Assembly: GCF_000024725.1 (NCBI RefSeq)
Contig: NC_013960.1
Coordinates: 1 to 64,000 of the forward strand
Direction of reading: 5' to 3'
Source of the DNA: Nitrosococcus halophilus Nc 4
Lineage (GTDB): Bacteria; Pseudomonadota; Gammaproteobacteria; Nitrosococcales; Nitrosococcaceae
DNA: 64,000 bases
Part shown: positions 39,193-46,369 of the stretch, one piece after another
Numbering within the stretch: the first letter of the stretch is position 1
How the letters are laid out: each line of letters begins with the position of its first letter
Notes under the pieces: model-generated
What the model saw: the letters and a program-made list of their open reading frames with translations, nothing else
Database searches by the model: none
Told to the model about the DNA's origin: nothing
Program-made: the position numbers and the translations under genes

Positions 39193-40908
39193 ATGGGGGA
39201 GCGGTTCCCGCAAGAATTCATCGATGAGCTGGTGGCGCGTACGGATATCGTGGAATTGATAGATTCCCGTATTCCTTTACGCAAGGCTGGCCGTGAGTAT
39301 GTGGCTTGTTGCCCTTTTCACAACGAAAAGACCCCCTCCTTTACGGTTAGCCCACAAAAACAGTTTTATCACTGTTTTGGGTGTGGTGTCCATGGGACGG
39401 TCATTGGGTTCTTGATAGCCTTCGACCGTCTTAGTTTTATCGAGGCGGTAGAGGAATTGGCGCAACGGGTGGGGATGACTATTCCCCAGGGCTCGGATTC
39501 AGCTCATCGCAATCACCATCAGGGCCTGTATGAAGTGTTGTCCTATACTGCAGAGTTTTACCAGCAGCAGTTAAAAACAGGGACCCATCAGGGGCGAGTC
39601 AAGGCATATTTGCAGGGACGGGGTTTAAGCCACCCTATTATTACTGAATTTGGGTTGGGTTTTGCTCCATCCCGCTGGGATGCATTGCTGCGCCACACGC
39701 CATTGCCGCTTAGGTCTCGCCTTCAGACGGCGGGCTTAGTGGTCGATAAAGGGGATGGCCGTTGTTACGATCGGTTTCGAGATCGGGTGATGTTCCCCAT
39801 TCATGATTACCGGGGGCGGGTGGTTGGCTTTGGCGGTCGTCTTTTGGGTGAGGGATCTCCAAAATACTTGAATTCGCCGGAAACGCCGTTATTTCATAAA
39901 GGGCGGGAGCTTTATGGCTTGTATCAAGTACGGCAATCAGTCCGCCACTGTGATAGGTTGTTGGTGGTGGAGGGGTACATGGATGTCTTGGCCTTGGCTG
40001 AGCATAACATCCGCTATGCGGTGGCGACTTTGGGAACGGCGACTACCCCGGATCATTTGACCCGTTTATTCCGGATGACGCCAGTGGTGGTGTTTTGTTT
40101 TGACGGGGATCGGGCTGGCTACCGAGCAGCTTGGCGGGCGCTGGAAACAGCACTCCCCTTATTGAGTCAAGGGCGGCAGGTGCAGTTTATGTTTTTGCCC
40201 CAAGGGGAAGACCCGGATACTGTGGTGCGTGCAGAAGGTCAGGCCGCTTTTGAAGCCCGCCTTGAAAAGGCTACGCCACTATCAGATTTTTTGTTAAGCA
40301 GTTTGCAGCGAAAGGTTAATCTTGGCAGCATGGATGGACGGGCACGCCTAGTAGAATTAGCACGGCCCCTCGTCTCTAAGATCCCGCCGGGGGTTTATCG
40401 GGATATGCTGCTTGCTCGTCTGGCGGAAGTTGCCCAAGTAGAGCAAGCAGCCCTCACTCGCCATTTGGATCAAGGTAAATCCCCCCCGGTAGTGCCCCGT
40501 CAGCGATTGGAGCGGGGGATGGCTCCCCTAGCACGGAAAGCAGTGGCTATTCTGCTTCAACGGCCTAATTTGATTCAATCGGTAGATGAAAGTTTTTCTT
40601 TACGGGGGTTAGACGGGAGAGGAGCGAAATTACTCCAGGAGTTGATTGAATTATTGCAAAGTAGTCCACATTTAAGTACGGCTGCCTTGCTTGAACGCTG
40701 GCGGGATTCGGAAATGGGTCGATATCTGGAGCAATTAGCAAGTTGGGAATTGTTTTTGACTGATGAGGATATGGGATTGGAATTACAAGCCGCTTTAAGG
40801 CGTTTACAGGCTCAGGCAGCGGAGCAGCGGATGACAATGCTTTCTAATCAACCTTCCTTGACTGCTGCGGAGCGGCAAGAATTGCTTGCCTTGCTAGCGG
40901 CCAAGTAG
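39193..40908 (+). CDS. dnaG: DNA primase
   Basis: Primase makes RNA primers for Okazaki fragments. The 571-aa protein has the N-terminal CHC2 zinc-binding domain (CCPFHNEKTPSFTVSP, FYHCFGCG; about 39-63), the RNA polymerase/TOPRIM core with VEGYMDVLALAEHNI and FCFDGDRAG metal-binding acidic residues, and a C-terminal DnaB-interaction domain. It follows yqeY and precedes rpoD. Confidence 0.96.
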   Translation: MGERFPQEFIDELVARTDIVELIDSRIPLRKAGREYVACCPFHNEKTPSFTVSPQKQFYHCFGCGVHGTVIGFLIAFDRLSFIEAVEELAQRVGMTIPQGSDSAHRNHHQGLYEVLSYTAEFYQQQLKTGTHQGRVKAYLQGRGLSHPIITEFGLGFAPSRWDALLRHTPLPLRSRLQTAGLVVDKGDGRCYDRFRDRVMFPIHDYRGRVVGFGGRLLGEGSPKYLNSPETPLFHKGRELYGLYQVRQSVRHCDRLLVVEGYMDVLALAEHNIRYAVATLGTATTPDHLTRLFRMTPVVVFCFDGDRAGYRAAWRALETALPLLSQGRQVQFMFLPQGEDPDTVVRAEGQAAFEARLEKATPLSDFLLSSLQRKVNLGSMDGRARLVELARPLVSKIPPGVYRDMLLARLAEVAQVEQAALTRHLDQGKSPPVVPRQRLERGMAPLARKAVAILLQRPNLIQSVDESFSLRGLDGRGAKLLQELIELLQSSPHLSTAALLERWRDSEMGRYLEQLASWELFLTDEDMGLELQAALRRLQAQAAEQRMTMLSNQPSLTAAERQELLALLAAK

Positions 40909-41042
40909 ATCTGCCTTGTATGGTGAAGGTAGAGGGTTGAGCCTGGGTAGGCACCTAGGGTGAAGGTGGTGTATAATTTTCAGATTTGGTTTTCGGTTTA
41001 GCCGGTAGCTATTTTTGAGCCTCTTGGTAGCAAGTTGAGAAT

Positions 41043-42851
41043 ATGGAGCAAGATCGCCAATCACAATTGAAGCTCTTGATCGCTAGGGGTAAGGATCGGG
41101 GGTATTTATCCTACAGCGAAGTGAATGATCACTTGCCTGACGATGTCATCGATCCGGAACAGATCGAAGATATTATCACTATGTTCAATGATATGGGCAT
41201 TTCCGTGCATGAAGATATGGCGGAAGCAGATGCCCTCGCCATCATGGATACCGCGGTTGCCGATGATGAGGCGGCTGAAGAAGCTGCTGCCGCCCTGGTC
41301 TCCGTGGATGGGGAATTTGCCCGGACTTCGGATCCAGTCCGCATGTATATGCGGGAAATGGGCAGCGTTGAGCTTTTGACCCGAGAAGGGGAGATTCGCA
41401 TTGCTAAGCGAATCGAAGAGGGAATGCGCCAAGTTCATACTGCTCTTTCTCTTTTCCCCGGCAGTGTAGCTGAGTTATTACGTCAATATGAAAGGGTGGA
41501 GGCAGGTGACGCCCGCTTAGCTGACATGATTTCCGGGTTTCATGAGCCGGAAGAAGAGGATATCAAGGAGGCCGTTGCGGAAGAAGAGGCTGTTGCCGAC
41601 TCGGCTGAAGACAGTGAAGAGGAAGAAAATGGCGGCGGCCCTGATCCGGAAAGAGCCCGGGAACAGTTTGTCCAGCTGCGGGAATTGTACCGGTTGCGCC
41701 AGGAAGCCGCTTCCAAGGATGATGGTAAAGCGCTAGCTGAGCTATCGGAGGCAATGAGCGAATGTTTCCTCCGGTTTAAGCTTGTGCCTCGCTTGTCCCT
41801 CCAGTTGATAGAAGGCCTCCGCGCCGTGGTGGCAGGGATTCGGGTGCTTGAACGGACTATCATGCAAATTGCGGTGAACGAAGCTCATATGCCGCGCCAG
41901 GATTTCTTATCTTCTTTCCAAGGGCAGGAAACGAACCTGAATTGGGTAGAAAAACATATTCGGGCGAAAAAACATTATTCTTCCGTGCTCAGAAAAAAAG
42001 GGGAGGCGATTCGGCAAGCTCAAGAGAAGCTTATTGCCCTTGAGCAGGGGGCAGGCATGAGTGTCGCCGAGATTAAGGAGGCTAATCGCTCCTTGTCTAT
42101 TGGGGAAGCCCGGGCTCGACGGGCGAAAAAGGAGATGGTCGAGGCAAATTTACGCTTGGTAATCTCCATCGCCAAAAAATATACCAACCGTGGCCTCCAG
42201 TTTCTGGATTTAATCCAGGAAGGCAACATTGGTCTCATGAAGGCAGTTGATAAATTTGAGTATCGCCGCGGTTATAAGTTTTCCACTTATGCCACTTGGT
42301 GGATACGGCAGGCAATTACCCGTTCAATTGCTGATCAAGCTCGGACCATCCGTATTCCGGTGCACATGATTGAAACTATCAATAAACTCAACCGCGTTTC
42401 GCGCCAAATGTTGCAAGAAATGGGTCGAGAGCCGACTCCCGATGAGTTGGCTGAGCGGGTGGATATGCCGAAAGATAAAGTACGAAAGGTTCTGAAGATT
42501 GCCAAAGAACCTATCTCAATGGAAACACCCATTGGCGACGATGAAGACTCCCACCTGGGGGATTTTGTCGAGGACGCCGAGGTCGTTTCCCCGCCTGATG
42601 CAGCGATTTTCTCTGGATTGCGGGAAACCACGCAACAAATACTGGCGGGTTTGACCCCACGTGAGGCTAAAGTGCTGCGGATGCGCTTTGGGATCGATAT
42701 GAATACGGACCATACTCTGGAGGAAGTAGGTAAGCAATTTGATGTAACCCGGGAGCGAATCCGCCAGATCGAGGCTAAGGCCCTGCGTAAATTGCGCCAT
42801 CCTTCCCGTTCGGAGCAGTTACGCAGCTTCTTGGACATGGAGAGTCAGTAA
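41043..42851 (+). CDS. rpoD: RNA polymerase primary sigma factor (sigma-70)
   Basis: The housekeeping sigma factor. The 602-aa protein has region 1.1 (about 1-80), region 1.2 [20 protein letters not shown], the large acidic nonconserved region (about 160-220, many Glu and Asp), regions 2.1-2.4 with [20 protein letters not shown] and [20 protein letters not shown], region 3, and region 4 with [15 protein letters not shown] and [18 protein letters not shown]. It ends the macromolecular-synthesis operon; a tRNA gene follows after 18 nt. Confidence 0.97.
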   Translation: MEQDRQSQLKLLIARGKDRGYLSYSEVNDHLPDDVIDPEQIEDIITMFNDMGISVHEDMAEADALAIMDTAVADDEAAEEAAAALVSVDGEFARTSDPVRMYMREMGSVELLTREGEIRIAKRIEEGMRQVHTALSLFPGSVAELLRQYERVEAGDARLADMISGFHEPEEEDIKEAVAEEEAVADSAEDSEEEENGGGPDPERAREQFVQLRELYRLRQEAASKDDGKALAELSEAMSECFLRFKLVPRLSLQLIEGLRAVVAGIRVLERTIMQIAVNEAHMPRQDFLSSFQGQETNLNWVEKHIRAKKHYSSVLRKKGEAIRQAQEKLIALEQGAGMSVAEIKEANRSLSIGEARARRAKKEMVEANLRLVISIAKKYTNRGLQFLDLIQEGNIGLMKAVDKFEYRRGYKFSTYATWWIRQAITRSIADQARTIRIPVHMIETINKLNRVSRQMLQEMGREPTPDELAERVDMPKDKVRKVLKIAKEPISMETPIGDDEDSHLGDFVEDAEVVSPPDAAIFSGLRETTQQILAGLTPREAKVLRMRFGIDMNTDHTLEEVGKQFDVTRERIRQIEAKALRKLRHPSRSEQLRSFLDMESQ

Positions 42852-42869
42852 CTAACAGAAGTTATTATT

Positions 42870-42945
42870 GGGCCTATAGCTCAGTCGGTAGAGCAGGGGA
42901 CTCATAATCCCTTGGTCGCAGGTTCGAGTCCTGCTGGGCCCACCA
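42870..42945 (+). tRNA. tRNA with CAU anticodon, probably tRNA-Ile2 (lysidine-modified)
   Basis: A complete 76-nt cloverleaf including encoded CCA: acceptor GGGCCTA/TGGGCCC, D-stem GCTC/GAGC, anticodon stem GGGGA/TCCCT with loop CTCATAA, T-stem GCAGG/CCTGC. The CAU anticodon could be Met or Ile2. The ACTCATAATC loop context followed by TTGGTCGC resembles E. coli tRNA-Ile2 more than elongator tRNA-Met, so the cytidine is probably converted to lysidine by TilS. The AT-rich accessory patch starts just downstream, although I found no duplicated tRNA end as attachment site. Confidence 0.93.
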
Positions 42946-43025
42946 AAGAGAATCAGCGGCTTGCGCGATAAAGCAGGGCCGCTGTTTTTGTTTATGTAAG
43001 CAGTAATTAAGCATCAGACGAAAGA

Positions 43026-43121
43026 TATCCACCCCCCTGCACGCGTGGTGGATCGCAAAATTCACCCGGTTGGTCTTTTTTATAGAGGGGAAATTCCCTT
43101 TTTTATAGCCTCCGCTATCTC
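43026..43121 (+). repeat. Imperfect direct repeat, copy 1
   Basis: About 96 nt that recur at roughly 80% identity 173 nt further on. Shared blocks include CCGGTTGG, TTTTTTATA, GGAAATTCCCTTTTT and GCTATCTC. The unit contains a short self-complementary CCACC...GGTGG element. No coding function is apparent. This and copy 2 fill most of the 400-nt stretch between the tRNA and the first small gene. Confidence 0.6.
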
Positions 43122-43198
43122 TATTTTTTATAGATTCCGCAAAATCCTCCTTTTAGGGGCTGAAGAAATTACCCATTTTTGTAAGTTATAAAAATAGC

Positions 43199-43287
43199 TA
43201 TCCCCCTCCTGCCTGGTGGACCGCAAAGCTCAGCCGGTTGGCTTTTTTATAAAGAGGAAATTCCCTTTTTGTAGTCTGCGCTATCTC
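43199..43287 (+). repeat. Imperfect direct repeat, copy 2
   Basis: About 89 nt matching copy 1, with a few small deletions near its left end (it lacks the CACGCG piece). The pair might be the scar of a local duplication or the ends of a lost element. Confidence 0.6.
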
Positions 43288-43362
43288 CGAGTTCGATCGG
43301 CATGATATTAATAAAATGGGGGTAATAATGTTCACCTTGACTAACAATAATGTACGAGAGCC

Positions 43363-43470
43363 ATGAGCCGTAAGAGAATAGAGACGCCTGAGCAGAAACA
43401 GGCAAAGGCGAATATTATTAAGTTGTATAATGCAATAGTTCGGACAGTTTTTATTCAAAATGATCAATAA
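43363..43470 (+). pseudogene. 5' fragment of a gene interrupted by an inverted-repeat element
   Basis: A 35-codon frame beginning MSRKRIETPEQKQAKANIIK and ending LYNAIVRT before running into the inverted-repeat element and a stop. Joining its LYNAIVRT to the downstream IDNEYKRKKVREG by removing 133 nt (43446-43578) restores one continuous 163-codon frame into the HTH gene at 43607. This reads like the lost N-terminus of that gene. Alternatively it is an unrelated chance frame. Confidence 0.4.
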
Positions 43471-43583
43471 GTTGCCATTCCCAGATGAATAAAATGCAAG
43501 TTAGGATTATCCTTGAGTTGCATTTTATTCAGTAAGTCTCTGATTGTTGGTGGCAAACCTGCCCAAAACTGTCCGAACTATTG
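43433..43583. mobile_element. Nested inverted-repeat element, possible MITE of about 141 bp flanked by TA
   Basis: A perfect 19-bp inverted repeat (CAATAGTTCGGACAGTTTT at 43433-43451, its complement at 43565-43583) encloses a second perfect 14-bp inverted repeat (TGAATAAAATGCAA at 43486-43499, complement at 43518-43531). If termini are taken as GTTCGGAC...GTCCGAAC, the 141-bp unit is bordered by TA on both sides, as for miniature elements of the IS630/Tc1 type. There is no transposase. It could instead be operators for the adjacent HTH regulator. Confidence 0.55.
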
Positions 43584-43606
43584 ATAATGAATATAAAAGG
43601 AAAAAA

Positions 43607-43987
43607 GTGAGAGAAGGTGTTAAAGTTACCCATGCCTCTGTCGCTAGGCGAATGGGCGTTAAGGTCGGGAGTGTAACCCAAGATCTCAATGAGAAATATC
43701 CGGTCGGTCAAAGCGCGGCGGAACGGTGGGCTAAATTCCTCGACATGGAACCATGGGACATTCACCCAGGTATTAAAAAGCCTGCGGTAACTAATGAAAA
43801 ACTAATGAGAACAACAATAAGGGAGGTATTGGATGCTGCGGACACAATGGAAGCTGATATCGACGCTGAGACTATCGGCATGATTGCATCCAAAATTTAC
43901 GTAGATTGCGAGAAAAACGAGATCTACGATGTTGAAAGAATTAGAGAAAAGGCACGGACGGCTATCATGTTTACCACCAATAAATAA
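43607..43987 (+). CDS. Small predicted DNA-binding (HTH) protein, possibly 5'-truncated
   Basis: 126 aa from the GTG at 43607, which follows AAAAGGA at good spacing. The frame is open to a TTG at 43544, but that would run through the inverted repeat. Residues 5-50 (VTHASVARRMGVKVGSVTQD) look like a helix-turn-helix, and KYPVGQSAAERWAKFLDMEP resembles a phage-type or plasmid-type regulator. The rest is acidic and helical, and I do not recognise a family. An upstream piece at 43363 may be its original start, so this gene is either a remnant or reinitiated downstream of an insertion. Confidence 0.5.
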   Translation: MREGVKVTHASVARRMGVKVGSVTQDLNEKYPVGQSAAERWAKFLDMEPWDIHPGIKKPAVTNEKLMRTTIREVLDAADTMEADIDAETIGMIASKIYVDCEKNEIYDVERIREKARTAIMFTTNK

Positions 43988-44010
43988 GGGGGTGCGCAAA
44001 TAGTCTCTTT

Positions 44011-44359
44011 TTAGGATGCTCGAAAACTCACCATTCTTGTCGCACCCTTTCTCACCTTGTTGACGTCCACACCATCAATAAACACATGGCCCACGGTACG
44101 GCCTTAGCGGTCAACGTCCTCCACCACTACCCGCGCTTGTTTGCCGAATACCAAATTAGAGAGAGCCTGCTTTGCCCGGCTGCCGTAGGGTTGCCCCTTC
44201 TCGGGTGGTGTCGATCTCAGCCAAGCGGACTTTGACTTGCTCTTTGGCGGATGTCAGTAAGGTTAGGGTATCGCCATCGGATATGCCAACGACTTTGCCG
44301 ATATGGGTGGTATTAGCGAGGGTTAGGAGTAGCGCCGATAGGAAAAATATAACTTTCAT
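44011..44359 (-). pseudogene. Decayed staphylococcal-nuclease-like (thermonuclease) gene
   Basis: The minus strand begins with a signal peptide (MKVIFFLSALLLTLANTTH) and the nuclease N-terminus IGKVVGISDGDTLTLL then VRLAEIDT. A one-base frameshift follows. In the shifted frame the homology continues as GQPYGSRAKQALSNLVFGK and VVVEDVDR, then a TAA where Tyr is expected (RYGR becomes R-stop-GR), then GRTVGHVFIDGVDVN. The catalytic C-terminal part is largely missing. Such nucleases are secreted and Ca-dependent in other bacteria; this copy is dead. Confidence 0.8.
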
Positions 44360-44502
44360 GGAATTCCCTCTTTTTTCTTATTAGAGGAATCTAAGTACCT
44401 CGGCAAAAATTTTAGAGTATTTATTCCCCTGTGCCCTAGTTCTACCCTGCTAAGCCACTCTAAAAACATATCCATAGGTACTTATTATCGGCAGTTAGGG
44501 AT

Positions 44503-44529
44503 AAAACAAAAGCCCGCTTGGGGCGGGCT
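44503..44529 (-). terminator. Rho-independent terminator on the minus strand
   Basis: A perfect 7-bp GC stem (AGCCCGC/GCGGGCT, loop of 5) at 44511-44529. Read on the minus strand it is followed by TTTTGTTTTAT. There is no minus-strand gene immediately upstream of it (to the right), so it is either an orphan from a lost gene or it blocks antisense transcription coming from the toxin region. Confidence 0.6.
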
Positions 44530-44702
44530 AGGGTAGGGTTAGTGGGGGCGGCTAGATAAGGGGAGAAACCAGTAAATACTAAACAGTGGGTTGCTTGTGC
44601 CGATTAAATTTTAACCAATGGGCGTCTAGAACTATAACTATATGAAAAGCAAAAATTATTATCTATAAAGGCAAAATATGCCACAAATAAATTAAGATGA
44701 TG

Positions 44703-44742
44703 TTGAATTTATGTTGAAGTTAACATATATATTAATTATAGT
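44703..44742 (+). promoter_or_regulatory. Probable promoter(s) of the toxin-antitoxin-chaperone operon
   Basis: Two overlapping sigma-70 promoters with 17-bp spacers can be drawn: TTGAAT (44703) with TATATA (44726), and TTGAAG (44714) with TATAGT (44737). The second would start transcription within a few bases of the toxin ATG at 44751, leaving almost no leader and no Shine-Dalgarno sequence, which would keep toxin synthesis low. The repeated GTTGAA and the GTTAAC palindrome are candidate operators for the antitoxin. Confidence 0.5.
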
Positions 44743-44750
44743 GCCTCCCG

Positions 44751-45131
44751 ATGGAAGATTACCAAGGGAAGAAATATAGAGTAATTCACTGCGAAGGTGC
44801 TAGGGAGAGCTTCGAGTCTGCGCTAGAACATGCTCCAAAACATTTACAGGACAGCTATAGAGCAAGGATGAGGAGAATTAGGGAGTATTTAGCTGATGGA
44901 CGCCGTTTATCTAAAGAGACGTTCCCCAAGGAAGGGAAATTACCTGATGGAAGCCACTTTTGGGCTTTAAAGAAGATACCTATAAGAGCATATGTATGGC
45001 TATCTACAAAATCACAAAGAACTTTTTATATAAGCCACTATATATACAAGAAAAGAGATAAGTTAGTGAAGTCTGACATAAAGAGAGTTTGTGATAACTG
45101 GAGAAAGATTGAGGAGGGTGAAGATGAGTGA
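44751..45131 (+). CDS. RelE/HigB-like toxin of a toxin-antitoxin-chaperone module
   Basis: A 126-aa basic protein of RelE/HigB type: an N-terminal helical part (ESFESALEHAPKHLQDSYRA), then the beta-sheet core GSHFWALKKIPIRAYVWLS and FYISHYIYKKRDKLVKSDIK. Family members are usually ribosome-dependent mRNases; which residues are catalytic here is not certain. It is the first gene, overlapping the antitoxin by 8 nt. Toxin-first order with an XRE antitoxin is the HigBA arrangement. No Shine-Dalgarno sequence precedes it. The region is AT-rich compared with the flanking chromosome, consistent with horizontal acquisition. Confidence 0.78.
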   Translation: MEDYQGKKYRVIHCEGARESFESALEHAPKHLQDSYRARMRRIREYLADGRRLSKETFPKEGKLPDGSHFWALKKIPIRAYVWLSTKSQRTFYISHYIYKKRDKLVKSDIKRVCDNWRKIEEGEDE

Positions 45132-45558
45132 TTTTTTAGAGAGATGGGCAAGCGAGGCAGAGAGTAATAGAAAGATCTGCGCTAGGGAAGATCTGGTAGT
45201 AGATGTCACCGAAGATCTCCTTATCGTCATGGAAGACAAAGGAGTATCTAAGTCTGACTTAGCTCAGTCCTTAAGCAAATCTAAATCATTTGTTACCCAG
45301 ATCTTGAGCGGATCTAGAAATATGACTCTGCATACGCTCTCGGATATTTGCTTTGCTTTAAACATTAAACCAAAAATATCTTTTTCTAACCTCAACAACG
45401 GCCGGTGTATAAATGGGGAGAATCGTAGATTTGATTGGGAAAGAGATGAAGAATACCAGGAAAGTGCTGATATATTGAAACTTACAGAAAAGCGTCCTAG
45501 AGAGGAACGTAAAGTTACATTGAACGGGCATAGAGAAGATGGCCTGAAATATGCCTAA
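45124..45558 (+). CDS. XRE-family antitoxin with candidate chaperone-addiction tail
   Basis: 144 aa from ATG 45124, preceded by GAGGAGGG; an in-frame ATG at 45091 lies inside the toxin gene and is not preferred. Residues 41-80 form an XRE helix-turn-helix (SKSDLAQSLSKSKSFVTQIL) that should bind the toxin and the operon promoter. The C-terminal tail after residue 86 is not part of the HTH fold and contains RRFDWERDEEYQES, with Trp105 and Tyr111 spaced like the Trp/Tyr pair I recall for the chaperone-addiction (ChAD) peptide of M. tuberculosis HigA1. By analogy the tail would be aggregation-prone or degraded unless held by the SecB-like protein encoded 3 nt downstream. Confidence 0.8.
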   Translation: MSDFLERWASEAESNRKICAREDLVVDVTEDLLIVMEDKGVSKSDLAQSLSKSKSFVTQILSGSRNMTLHTLSDICFALNIKPKISFSNLNNGRCINGENRRFDWERDEEYQESADILKLTEKRPREERKVTLNGHREDGLKYA

Positions 45559-45561
45559 GCC

Positions 45562-46086
45562 ATGAGTCAAGAACTATTAAATGAAGCGGCCAATCACCTT
45601 GTGTTGGGCGCTATCTATTTAAAAGGAAGCCAGACCTTTAAAGAGGATAACTTTTCCACGAGTAGAAAAGGACAGCGTATCCAGCATCAATCTTTTAGGG
45701 GCCTTCTGCACTGCGATATACAATCTAAAGAGAAGAACAACAAGCAGGTATTCCTATATAAATATATTTTTTCTGTAGGAGTCAGATTAGTTGATAGCGG
45801 ACTCGAAGAAGGAGATAAAGGATTTGTTCTTGTCTCGATAGAAGCTGAATTTGAAACTAACTATTTATCAGATAAACTACTTGAGGAAGAATGTATTGAA
45901 GCATTTGGTAAGCTGAACGTCGGCTATCATGTATGGCCTTATTGGCGAGAGTATGTTCAAAGCACGTGCGCCCGTATGGGGATTAATCCCATAGTTGTTC
46001 CTCTCTATACAGACTTGCAGAAGAAGCAAAAAAAAGGCAATTATCCTAAAAAGAGCAAAGAATCTTCAAGGAAGGCTAGTGATTAG
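45562..46086 (+). CDS. SecB-like chaperone of a toxin-antitoxin-chaperone (TAC) module
   Basis: 174 aa. The C-terminal half carries the SecB signature in diverged form: HVWPYWREYVQSTCARMG (123-140) then INPIVVPLYTDL, which aligns with ILFPFAREVVADLVTKGG and FPPLLLAPINFD of the housekeeping SecB at 31.7 kb. A beta-rich stretch VSIEAEFETNYLSD precedes it. The Lys/Ser-rich tail (from about 152) is not SecB-like. It starts 3 nt after the antitoxin stop, so the three genes form one operon. In known TACs such a chaperone protects and folds the antitoxin, so losing the chaperone frees the toxin. Confidence 0.82.
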   Translation: MSQELLNEAANHLVLGAIYLKGSQTFKEDNFSTSRKGQRIQHQSFRGLLHCDIQSKEKNNKQVFLYKYIFSVGVRLVDSGLEEGDKGFVLVSIEAEFETNYLSDKLLEEECIEAFGKLNVGYHVWPYWREYVQSTCARMGINPIVVPLYTDLQKKQKKGNYPKKSKESSRKASD

Positions 46087-46193
46087 CCTTCCTGTTGTCC
46101 TCAATAGAGACTAAATTATCTCGATGTTTCTTGTCAGCCATAAATCGCTCCCTTTAAAACGATTGATGGCCTTCTACTGTAGAAACCTTCTTA

Positions 46194-46369
46194 CTATTCG
46201 ATGGTAACTGTAAATTTACCACCGGCAAACCCCTCGATTGGCGTGCCCACTACCTCCCAAAGCCCAAGCGTTAACACATCCATAACGGCGTGGTCTGCCG
46301 CACGACCTACTGATCTCTGATTACCTCTCTCCAAAAATAGTAAGGCTATTCTTTCAATGTTTGCCTTTC
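46194..46369 (-). pseudogene. C-terminal fragment of an unidentified conserved protein
   Basis: The minus-strand frame reads GRAADHAVMDVLTLGLWEVV then GTPIEGFAGGKFTVTIE and a stop. It is open upstream only to a TAG near 46370 and has no start. The motif TLGLWEVVGTPIE looks like a real protein end rather than random sequence, but I cannot name the family. It overlaps the last bases of the antiporter gene and probably marks the right border of the accessory patch. Confidence 0.4.

Noticed and set aside
42870-42945. tRNA 3' end as a phage attachment site
   Set aside because: I looked for a second copy of the tRNA tail up to 46.4 kb and saw none; no integrase gene is present.
43026-43287. CRISPR array
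   Set aside because: Only two long imperfect repeats, no regular spacers and no cas genes nearby.
43198-43467. 89-aa minus-strand frame opposite the direct repeat and the regulator fragment
   Set aside because: It crosses the repeat and has no start signal or protein-like motifs; shadow of the other strand.
46073-46140. Minus-strand 21-codon frame starting MADKKHRDN after a GGGAG
   Set aside because: It has a fair Shine-Dalgarno sequence but is very short and overlaps the SecB-like gene end; too little to call.
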